From assembly GCF_013377255.1 (NCBI RefSeq), contig NZ_CP016614.1, forward strand, positions 1,744,501 through 1,808,500: DNA of 64,000 nucleotides. The letters run 5' to 3'. The stretch is from Mannheimia granulomatis. Lineage in GTDB: Bacteria; Pseudomonadota; Gammaproteobacteria; Enterobacterales; Pasteurellaceae. A program made the position numbers and the translations under genes. Every line of letters starts with the position of its first letter. Position 1 is the first letter of the stretch. The notes below the pieces were generated by a model, which did no database searches, had not been told where the DNA came from, and was given only the letters and a program-made list of their open reading frames with translations. Shown piece by piece: positions 44,312-51,004 of this stretch.

Positions 44312-44971
44312 ATGTATATCACTCGTGAAAAAATCGCAAAAACGCTTTTACTCGCAGGCATTACATTGATCTGTGCCGGAATTATTGCGGTTATTCTAAT
44401 GGGCGTAAATCAATTTAAATTTGGCTCGCAACTTGCCAGCATCAACCAAGTATCCAATCTGTCACATTTATTGGTACGCCAACAAGCAAATCTTTTCTCC
44501 TTTTTGCTGGTGAAAAATGCTAAAACAGAAGAGTTAGCTGATGCGTTAGATAGCTTTGCTAAAGAAAATTTTATTATTGATGCTAATATCTACTCGCCCG
44601 CAGGCATGTTACTTGCCAGCAGCCAAAATGCAAAAAATTTAAAAACCTTACTACATTCTGATCAGGTAGAAAAAACACAGCAGATTGTAGAACCGATTTT
44701 CTCTCAACAAATGCTGGTAGGTTTTTTGCGAGTCACATTTGATGCACAATATGGACAAACAACCAAAGCCAGAGTTGAACAGCAATTCCACCAACTTTAT
44801 GGTGAGATGATTATTTTGGTGTTAACCGGTATTTTATTGGCAGGTAGTTTTTATTACTACTTCCGCCGTAAAATTCACCACACTCATGCGGTTTCAAGAC
44901 CGATACTGAATAAAACAAAAACACAAACACAGCGATTCCATTCTCGTCGCCGTTTGCTGCAACGGAAATAG
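44312..44971 (+). CDS. ytjB: YtjB/AhpA family membrane protein
   Basis: A 219-residue membrane protein of the YtjB (SMP/AhpA) family. One membrane helix (about residues 12-35) and another near 165-185 (ILVLTGILLAGSFYYYF) flank a periplasmic domain of about 125 residues; the tail is rich in arginine and lysine. In relatives the gene was linked to haemolysin expression, but the mechanism is not known. A frame starts at 44237, but the ATG at 44312 has AAGGGG upstream. The serB/ytjB pairing supports the call. Confidence 0.82.
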   Translation: MYITREKIAKTLLLAGITLICAGIIAVILMGVNQFKFGSQLASINQVSNLSHLLVRQQANLFSFLLVKNAKTEELADALDSFAKENFIIDANIYSPAGMLLASSQNAKNLKTLLHSDQVEKTQQIVEPIFSQQMLVGFLRVTFDAQYGQTTKARVEQQFHQLYGEMIILVLTGILLAGSFYYYFRRKIHHTHAVSRPILNKTKTQTQRFHSRRRLLQRK

Positions 44972-44994
44972 TTAGCACTGAGAGAGATAAACGA

Positions 44995-45022
44995 TTGTAA
45001 TTTGAGCGAATAAGCGTATAAT
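44995..45022 (+). promoter_or_regulatory. infA promoter
   Basis: TTGTAA (44995-45000) and a perfect TATAAT (45017-45022) are separated by 16 bases, about 60 bases upstream of infA. Confidence 0.6.
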
Positions 45023-45081
45023 ATCCGCCGTTTTTCGCCAAAAGGCAATAGCATAAAAAATAAAACTTAAAAGAGGAATAA

Positions 45082-45300
45082 ATGGCTAAAGAAGATTGCA
45101 TTGAGATGCAAGGTACAATTTTAGAAACCTTACCAAACACGATGTTTCGTGTGGAATTAGAAAATGGTCATGTAGTGACTGCACACATTTCAGGTAAAAT
45201 GCGTAAAAACTATATCCGTATTTTAACCGGCGATAAAGTTACCGTTGAAATGACCCCATACGATTTAAGCAAAGCACGTATTATTTTCCGTGCAAGATAA
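45082..45300 (+). CDS. infA: Translation initiation factor IF-1
   Basis: A 72-residue OB-fold protein that binds the ribosomal A site during initiation. It begins MAKEDCIEMQGTILETLPN and ends LSKARIIFRAR, almost the universal sequence and length. The start has AAGAGGAA upstream, and a strong terminator follows. Confidence 0.98.
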   Translation: MAKEDCIEMQGTILETLPNTMFRVELENGHVVTAHISGKMRKNYIRILTGDKVTVEMTPYDLSKARIIFRAR

Positions 45301-45313
45301 TTGGTTCGTATAA

Positions 45314-45352
45314 AAATAAAGGCAAACTACTAAGGTTTGCCTTTATTTTTTG
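45314..45352. terminator. Bidirectional terminator between infA and the flavoprotein gene
   Basis: AAATAAAGGCAAAC (45314-45327) and GTTTGCCTTTATTT (45335-45348) form a 14-bp stem followed by TTT. The complementary T run serves the convergent minus-strand gene. Confidence 0.92.
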
Positions 45353-45357
45353 CTTTT

Positions 45358-46554
45358 CTATTTTTCAGCTTTTTCAATAATCCCTTCCGCACAGGCAAAA
45401 GCCGATGACCAAGCCCATTGAAAGTTATAGCCACCGAGCCAGCCGGTAACATCTAGTACTTCGCCGATAAAATAAAGCCCTTCAACGTTTTTTGCTTCCA
45501 TCGTTTTAGATGAGATAAAATCGGTATCAACGCCACCTTTTGTCACTTCAGCGGTACGATAACCTTCAGTGCCATTAGGCAAGAAATGCCAGTGGTGGAT
45601 AAATTGGTCTAAAAACGCTAAATCAGCCTTGCTTAGCTGAGCGATAACTTTATCCGTAACTAAGTTTTGCACTAACCAAAGATCCACTAATTTTTTCGGA
45701 AAATAGCGACCTAATACGGTTTTTAGCTGTAATTTCGGCGAAGATTGGCGAAGTTCGCTTAAAATATCAATTATGGATTCTGATGGGAGCAAATCAATTT
45801 CTACCGTTTCGCCCAACTCCCAATAATTTGAGATCTGCAAAATCGCCGGCCCCGATAAACCACGGTGAGTAAACAGCATTTGATTGCTGAAACTTTTGCC
45901 GTTAGCTGAAACCATGATAGGAATCGAAATACCTGAAAGTTCAGCAAAATATTTATCACTCTCTTTCCACGTAAAAGGTACAAGGCTGGCACGAGATGAG
46001 ATAACAGGAATTCCAAACTGTTCGGCGACTTGATAGCCAAAAGGGCTCGCCCCTAATGCCGGCATAGACAAACCACCTGTGGCAATCACTAAATTATCAG
46101 TTTGGAATTGTTCACTAGCGGTCGAAATTTGGAAAAAATTTGCAAATTTTTCCACAGAAATAACCGCTTGTCGGAGGAAAATCTCGACATTCCCTTTATC
46201 ACACTCCGCCTTAAGTAAATCAACAATCTGCTCTGAGCTTTCGTCACAAAACAGCTGCCCCAGTTCTTTTTCGTGATAGCTGATTCCATAGGCTGCCACC
46301 AAGGAGATAAAATCCCATTGGGTATAACGAGAAAGCGCTGATTTTACAAAATGGCGGTTTTGGCTAAGGTAGTTCGCTGCACTCACCTCCATATTGGTGA
46401 AATTACAAAAGCCGCCACCGGACATTAAAATTTTCCGGCCAATTTTCTTGCCACTATCTAAAATCGCAACTTTCTTGCCGGCCTGCCCGAGTTGTGCCCC
46501 ACAGAACAAGCCCGCAGCCCCTGCACCAATAATGACGACATCAAATTTTTGCAT
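45358..46554 (-). CDS. BaiN/HI0933-family FAD-dependent oxidoreductase
   Basis: A 398-residue flavoprotein of the HI0933-like (YhiN/BaiN) family. The dinucleotide motif is VIIGAGAAGLFCGAQLGQAG at residue 7, followed by GRKILMSGGGFCNFTN and a second nucleotide contact LVIATGGLSMPALGASPFGY. The C-terminal block GLYFIGEVLDVTGWLGGYNF is diagnostic. The reaction is not known. Its start overlaps the stop of the upstream DsrE-like gene by one base (TAATG), so the two are translationally coupled. Confidence 0.9.
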   Translation of the reverse strand: MQKFDVVIIGAGAAGLFCGAQLGQAGKKVAILDSGKKIGRKILMSGGGFCNFTNMEVSAANYLSQNRHFVKSALSRYTQWDFISLVAAYGISYHEKELGQLFCDESSEQIVDLLKAECDKGNVEIFLRQAVISVEKFANFFQISTASEQFQTDNLVIATGGLSMPALGASPFGYQVAEQFGIPVISSRASLVPFTWKESDKYFAELSGISIPIMVSANGKSFSNQMLFTHRGLSGPAILQISNYWELGETVEIDLLPSESIIDILSELRQSSPKLQLKTVLGRYFPKKLVDLWLVQNLVTDKVIAQLSKADLAFLDQFIHHWHFLPNGTEGYRTAEVTKGGVDTDFISSKTMEAKNVEGLYFIGEVLDVTGWLGGYNFQWAWSSAFACAEGIIEKAEK

Positions 46555-46922
46555 TAGAAATTAAGTACCTTATCCGCTTCAAACGTCCAATCTGCCAATT
46601 CAATTAAAGTGCCGATTTCTACCCCATCTGCAAGCGGTAAATCAGTTATGCCACGAGCATTGGTGCAAGTTTTACAGAGCTTCACCAGAGCGCCTTGAGC
46701 CGTTAGAATTTCAAGCATCTGCTGTAAATGATAACCTTCAGCCGGATTTTGTTTGGCAAGCCCGGCAGTGACTGCATCAGACATTAAAAACAGTTTGATT
46801 TCGGTACTGGTTTTATGTTGCTCTTGAATTTGTAACGCCAAGCGTAATGCACTGAAAAAAGATTCATTACCATAAGGAGCAGAATTAATGATGAAAAGCA
46901 GCTTTTGAATTGAATTTGACAT
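46554..46922 (-). CDS. DsrE/YchN-family protein
   Basis: A 122-residue protein of the DsrE/DsrF-like sulfur-relay fold, near YchN. It begins KLLFIINSAPYGNESFFSAL and contains IKLFLMSDAVTAGL and the conserved cysteines in LCKTCTNARGI, possible sulfur carriers. The start has GAGG. It overlaps the downstream flavoprotein gene by one base, which hints at a shared redox or sulfur role. Confidence 0.85.
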   Translation of the reverse strand: MSNSIQKLLFIINSAPYGNESFFSALRLALQIQEQHKTSTEIKLFLMSDAVTAGLAKQNPAEGYHLQQMLEILTAQGALVKLCKTCTNARGITDLPLADGVEIGTLIELADWTFEADKVLNF

Positions 46923-46964
46923 GTTTTACCTCGGAATACACGAAACACACAGATAATTAAAAAT

Positions 46965-46984
46965 TCCCTCCTCTACAGGAGGGA
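46965..46984 (-). terminator. Terminator of the NCS2 permease gene
   Basis: TCCCTCCT (46965-46972) and AGGAGGGA (46977-46984) form a GC-rich stem with a four-base loop, followed on the minus strand by ATTTTTAATT. Confidence 0.82.
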
Positions 46985-47005
46985 TAACATGAAGAGTCTA
47001 CCAAA

Positions 47006-48307
47006 TTAATGAGCATCAGCCCAAATAAATTTCGTAATAAACAGTAAAGAAACCACTACAACAGAGAGATTAATTTCTTTCCAACGCCCTGTACAAGCTT
47101 TCATTATACAGTAGCTAATAAAGCCAAATGCAATTCCTTCCGTAATTGAGTAAGTAAATGGCATCATTGCTGTAGTAATAAAAGCCGGGGTTGCTTCAGT
47201 TAAATCATCCCATTTTACTTCAATGAGGCTAGATGCCATTAAAATCCCCACGAAAACTAATGCTCCAGCAGTCGCATAAGCCGGTACTAATCCTGCCAAT
47301 GGAGAGAAGAAAATGGTTAATAGGAATAACACACCTACGACCACTGCAGTTAAGCCAGTGCGGCCGCCAACCGACACGCCTGAGCCACTTTCAATATAGG
47401 TAGAAATCGCCGAAGTGCCCATATAAGAACCCACCATAGCCGCCGTACTATCGACTAATAACGCCTGTTTCATTCTTGGGAAACGACCTTGCTCATCTGC
47501 AAAACCAGCTTTGGTTGTAACCGCAATTAACGTGCCTGATGAATCAAATAAATTCACTAACATAAATGAAAACATAATACCCAACAATGCCACATCAAAA
47601 GCACCGGCAATATCTACTTGACCTACAACAGCGCCTAAGCTTGGAGGCATAGAAACAATACCATTAAAGCTAACCGCAGGGTCAAATATCAATGCTAAGG
47701 CAGTTACCACTACAATAGAGACCAACACCCCTGAATGAATACCTTTAGCCGCAAGCACTACAATAATGAAGAAGCCTAAAATCCCCATCAGTACCTTTGG
47801 ATCATGCAGATTTCCTAAAGTCACTAATGTATCTGGGTTTGCAACCACGATCCCCATATTTTTAAAGCCGATTAACGCTATAAACAAACCAATCCCAGCA
47901 CCTATGCCAACTCGCAAACCTAGCGGAATTGATGACATAAACCAATAGCGAACCTGCAAGACAGTTAATAGGAATAAAGCAACAGAACCTAAGAAAATTG
48001 CTCCCATCCCCACCTGCCAAGAGTAGCCTAATTTTTGTACTACTACAAAGGCAAAGAAAGCATTTAATCCCATTGCCGGTGCCAGTGCAATCGGCAAGTT
48101 ACTGAATAACCCCATCGCGATAGTACCAAATGCCGCAATTAAGCAAGTGGTGACGAACACTACCTGAGTATCCATTCCTGCTACACCAAGAATAGAAGGG
48201 TTTACAAATACAATATAAACCATGGTGAAAAAAGTGGTAATGCCCGCAACAATCTCGGTTTTCGCATTACTGCCCTTTGCTTTAAGCTGAAATAATTTTT
48301 CTAACAT
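47006..48307 (-). CDS. NCS2-family purine permease (AdeP/GhxP-like)
   Basis: A 433-residue inner-membrane proton:purine symporter of the AzgA-like branch of NCS2. It starts MLEKLFQLKAKGSNAKTEI and contains AGITTFFTMVYIVFVNPSI, APAMGLNAFFAFVVV and the binding-region motif SGTLIAVTTKAGF, with TSAISTYIESGSGVSVGGRT near residue 300. Adenine, guanine or hypoxanthine are the likely substrates. About twelve hydrophobic segments are visible. The 100-bp leader holds only the upstream gene's terminator, with no purine riboswitch that I can see. Confidence 0.9.
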   Translation of the reverse strand: MLEKLFQLKAKGSNAKTEIVAGITTFFTMVYIVFVNPSILGVAGMDTQVVFVTTCLIAAFGTIAMGLFSNLPIALAPAMGLNAFFAFVVVQKLGYSWQVGMGAIFLGSVALFLLTVLQVRYWFMSSIPLGLRVGIGAGIGLFIALIGFKNMGIVVANPDTLVTLGNLHDPKVLMGILGFFIIVVLAAKGIHSGVLVSIVVVTALALIFDPAVSFNGIVSMPPSLGAVVGQVDIAGAFDVALLGIMFSFMLVNLFDSSGTLIAVTTKAGFADEQGRFPRMKQALLVDSTAAMVGSYMGTSAISTYIESGSGVSVGGRTGLTAVVVGVLFLLTIFFSPLAGLVPAYATAGALVFVGILMASSLIEVKWDDLTEATPAFITTAMMPFTYSITEGIAFGFISYCIMKACTGRWKEINLSVVVVSLLFITKFIWADAH

Positions 48308-48338
48308 AAGACCTTCGGAACTTAATTAAATGAAATAA

Positions 48339-48370
48339 CAACGCCCAAGCAATCGTTTGCTCGGGCGTTG
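48339..48370 (-). terminator. Terminator of the USG-1 gene
   Basis: CAACGCCC (48339-48346) and GGGCGTTG (48363-48370) form a stem extended inward by partial pairing. It follows the USG-1 gene on the minus strand and is succeeded by TTATTTCATTT. Confidence 0.7.
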
Positions 48371-48407
48371 ATGATTTTTATCATGTAATCTGTTTTTTGG
48401 CAAGTAA

Positions 48408-49394
48408 TTAATACTCTAAAACTGATTTTAGTAACTCAACTGCGAGGAAAGCTAAACTGAAACGCTGCTCATCCGTCACACTCCAAAACTGGATTTGATT
48501 TTCAGCTTTCACCAACAACTGGCTGGTTTCTAAAGCGTTTTCTTCCTCGTTTTCTCCGTTTTTAACCGCGGTAATCACTGAATCTTCGTTGAAGTTTATC
48601 CAATTTGACGCTTTCCACGTTTCACTTAAATTTTCCGCCTCTAATGAATATTCAGATTGCACCGACACCATTTGCGACACGCCGTAAAACACCGGTACTT
48701 GCACTGCGTGGAAAGTAGTACAAGCGGTCAAATTCGGCAAAACTTTTGCAAGTTGCAGTTCAAAGGCTTTTGAGAATGGGAGATTTTTCTCTTCCCCTTG
48801 TACATTTGCCGGCACCACATCGAAAGCGATTCGCTCGGCATTTTCATCAAATGGAATCCCATTTAACAAACGAGCGGTCTGCCCTGCCAGTTCTTTGACT
48901 TTATCATCGCCAAAATAGGCCGATGGTAAAAGCGAGGTTACAAAAATTTGCTTTAACGGCTGGTCTAACAGTGGCTTTAATGCCAAAGCCAGTTGTGACA
49001 CTTGTGGATTGGCAAGGGCTACAATATTTCGCTCACGCAAATTTGCCACATCTTCATCATTCACACTAGGCACAACTACTGGCACATCACCGATTAACGC
49101 AGTAATGCCGTATAAATCCAAAATCACACAGCCTGCTTTTACCGCTTCAGCCAACACTTCCGCCTGAGCCATTTTGCCGGCAAAAAACACATGGGTAAAT
49201 TCTGCCCAATTCACTTCATCTAGAGCATATTGAGCCACCGCTTTTGCCCCAAAACGTAAATTCTGATCCTCACCAAAAGGTTCTAGCTCGACAGCTGAAA
49301 TGCTTTCAATAGATAAATCACTATTTTCTAATGCTTCAAGTAATTTTTCCGCTAACGTAAAATCACTGGCAATTGCTAAATGAATATTTGACAC
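48408..49394 (-). CDS. USG-1 protein, aspartate-semialdehyde-dehydrogenase-like
   Basis: A 328-residue protein homologous to aspartate-semialdehyde dehydrogenase and closest to the USG-1 subfamily (named for the gene upstream of truA in E. coli). The dinucleotide-binding N-terminus and dimer domain are recognisable, but the catalytic cysteine motif (GNPNC in active enzymes) reads ANPQVSQ, so normal semialdehyde dehydrogenase activity is not expected. The start is GTG with AAGGAG at good spacing. The neighbours do not include truA. Its role is unknown. Confidence 0.82.
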   Translation of the reverse strand: MSNIHLAIASDFTLAEKLLEALENSDLSIESISAVELEPFGEDQNLRFGAKAVAQYALDEVNWAEFTHVFFAGKMAQAEVLAEAVKAGCVILDLYGITALIGDVPVVVPSVNDEDVANLRERNIVALANPQVSQLALALKPLLDQPLKQIFVTSLLPSAYFGDDKVKELAGQTARLLNGIPFDENAERIAFDVVPANVQGEEKNLPFSKAFELQLAKVLPNLTACTTFHAVQVPVFYGVSQMVSVQSEYSLEAENLSETWKASNWINFNEDSVITAVKNGENEEENALETSQLLVKAENQIQFWSVTDEQRFSLAFLAVELLKSVLEY

Positions 49395-49468
49395 AGATGC
49401 TCCTTTTTCATTATCTGATAATTGAGGGAATTATATGCTAAAAAGCAGTAAGTTACATAAGCAATCGC

Positions 49469-49526
49469 ACAAGCGGTCAAATTTTGCTGATTTTTTGCAA
49501 AGTTTAAATAAAAAAACACCGCTTGT
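49469..49526. repeat. Head-to-head uptake-signal pair in a divergent promoter region
   Basis: ACAAGCGGT (49469-49477) and ACCGCTTGT (49518-49526) are inverted around an AT-rich loop. Unlike most such pairs here, it lies between divergent genes, so it is not serving as a terminator. Confidence 0.65.
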
Positions 49527-49595
49527 TTTCACTGTGATTTACTTTTCAAATGAATGGATATTTGATATAGTTCATACCTTAAAAGTAGCTTCTCA

Positions 49596-49611
49596 TTCTC
49601 ATTAATGAGAA
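49596..49611 (+). promoter_or_regulatory. Fur-box-like palindrome upstream of ybfE-fldA-fur
   Basis: TTCTCATTAATGAGAA is a perfect 16-bp dyad preceded by a further TCTCAT half repeat. It resembles overlapping Fur-box repeats and lies 34 bp upstream of the first gene of an operon that ends in fur, so Fur autoregulation is plausible. Confidence 0.6.
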
Positions 49612-49645
49612 ATAAAAAGAGGCAAAAGCCCAATATTAAAAAGAA

Positions 49646-49921
49646 ATGGCAAAACAAGATTCAGATTGTATTACATTAGATCTGTTTGCGACGGTACCAA
49701 AAGTTGGGCGTCCTCGTACAAACCCTCTTGATAGAGAACAGCAAATTCGTATCAATAAACGTAACCAACTAAAGCGGGATAAGTCTTTTGGCTTAAAACG
49801 CGTGGAATTGAAATTACATTCGGATCTAGTACGGTTATTAGAGGAACAGGCGTCTGAACGTGGGGTTTCACGCGGACAGTTGATTGAAATAATTCTAAAT
49901 AATTATATCAAAAATAGGTAG
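49646..49921 (+). CDS. ybfE: YbfE-family LexA-regulated-type ribbon-helix-helix protein
   Basis: A 91-residue protein matching YbfE, called LexA-regulated in E. coli. It contains TLDLFATVPKVGRPRTNPLD and a C-terminal ribbon-helix-helix-like segment VELKLHSDLVRLLEEQASER. It is probably DNA-binding. I see no CTGT-N8-ACAG SOS box here. The order ybfE-fldA-fur is the same as in E. coli, and fldA begins 5 bp after its stop. Confidence 0.88.
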   Translation: MAKQDSDCITLDLFATVPKVGRPRTNPLDREQQIRINKRNQLKRDKSFGLKRVELKLHSDLVRLLEEQASERGVSRGQLIEIILNNYIKNR

Positions 49922-49926
49922 TTAAA

Positions 49927-50451
49927 ATGGCAGTTGTAGGTTTATTTTACGGTAGCGATACAGGTAATACCGAAAATATTTCGAAGATGATTCAGAAGAA
50001 GTTAGGGGCTGAATTGATTGATATTCGAGATATTGCAAAAAGCACAAAAGAAGATATTGAAGCATACGATTTTCTGATGTTTGGTATCCCAACTTGGTAT
50101 TATGGCGAATCTCAAGCAGATTGGGATGACTTTATGCCAACCCTTAAAGAGATCGATTTTAACGGTAAAGTTGTGGCTATCTTTGGCTGTGGTGACCAAG
50201 AAGATTACGCAGAATACTTCTGCGATGCGATGGGAACCATTCGTGATATTGTAGAACCAAACGGTGGAGTGATTGTTGGTCATTGGCCAACGGAAGGCTA
50301 TACTTTCGAAGTTTCACAAGCATTAGTGGATGAAAATACTTTTGTCGGCTTATGTATTGATGAAGATCGCCAACCGGAATTAACTACAGAGCGTGTTAAT
50401 AAATGGTGCGAACAATTAAGCGAAGAAATGTGTTTAGATCAATTAGCATAA
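49927..50451 (+). CDS. fldA: Flavodoxin
   Basis: A 174-residue long-chain flavodoxin, an FMN electron carrier for reactions such as those of IspG and other iron-sulfur enzymes. The phosphate loop is YGSDTGNTENIS, FMN contacts are IPTWYYGESQ and FGCGDQEDYAEYF. The length matches E. coli FldA (176). It sits between ybfE and fur, so it may be induced when iron is low. Confidence 0.97.
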   Translation: MAVVGLFYGSDTGNTENISKMIQKKLGAELIDIRDIAKSTKEDIEAYDFLMFGIPTWYYGESQADWDDFMPTLKEIDFNGKVVAIFGCGDQEDYAEYFCDAMGTIRDIVEPNGGVIVGHWPTEGYTFEVSQALVDENTFVGLCIDEDRQPELTTERVNKWCEQLSEEMCLDQLA

Positions 50452-50479
50452 TTACTTTCAAGATAAATAGGTGACAGGT

Positions 50480-50920
50480 ATGTCTGAAGCAAATATTAAA
50501 CGTTTAAAAGATGTCGGCTTAAAAGTAACCGAACCTCGTTTAACTATCCTTGCGTTAATGCAGGATATTCGTGATGAGATGCAACATTTCTCAGCAGAAG
50601 ATATTTATAAAATTCTGTTAGAAAAAGGCTCAGATATTGGTTTGGCAACCGTTTATCGTGTATTAAATCAATTTGAAGAAGCTAGTATATTAACGCGTCA
50701 TAATTTTGATGCGAATAAAGCGGTATTTGAATTGAATATGAACCACGAGCACGATCATATTATTTGTATGGACTGTGGTAAAGTATTTGAATTTAAAGAT
50801 CCGGATATGGAACGCCGCCAACGAGAGATTAGTGAAAAACACGGTATGGAATTAACTAATCACAGTTTATATCTCTATGGTAAATGCAGTAATTTATCAA
50901 ACTGTGATGAGAAAAAATAA
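50480..50920 (+). CDS. fur: Ferric uptake regulator Fur
   Basis: A 146-residue iron-sensing repressor. The N-terminal winged helix is DVGLKVTEPRLTILALM with ATVYRVLNQFEEASI, and the metal sites include HEHDHIICMDCGKVFEF and C-terminal CSNLSNC. The ATG at 50480 gives the family N-terminus; a GTG nine bases upstream is unlikely. It is the last gene of ybfE-fldA-fur, with a Fur-box-like dyad at the operon's head. Confidence 0.97.
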   Translation: MSEANIKRLKDVGLKVTEPRLTILALMQDIRDEMQHFSAEDIYKILLEKGSDIGLATVYRVLNQFEEASILTRHNFDANKAVFELNMNHEHDHIICMDCGKVFEFKDPDMERRQREISEKHGMELTNHSLYLYGKCSNLSNCDEKK

Positions 50921-50949
50921 TCTTTTCCTGCTATATTGATTAATCAGTT

Positions 50950-50978
50950 ACCGAAGGTTCTTTGAGTCTTCGGTATTA
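50950..50978. terminator. Hairpin after fur
   Basis: ACCGAAG (50950-50956) and CTTCGGT (50968-50974) form a 7-bp stem, followed by ATTATTG. The T run is weak. It separates fur from letB. Confidence 0.6.
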
Positions 50979-51004
50979 TTGTATATAGGTAACCCTAATT
51001 TTAA

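Noticed and set aside
48308..48407. Purine riboswitch upstream of the NCS2 permease
   Set aside because: The region is too short and is taken up by the terminator of the preceding gene; no purine aptamer core is seen.
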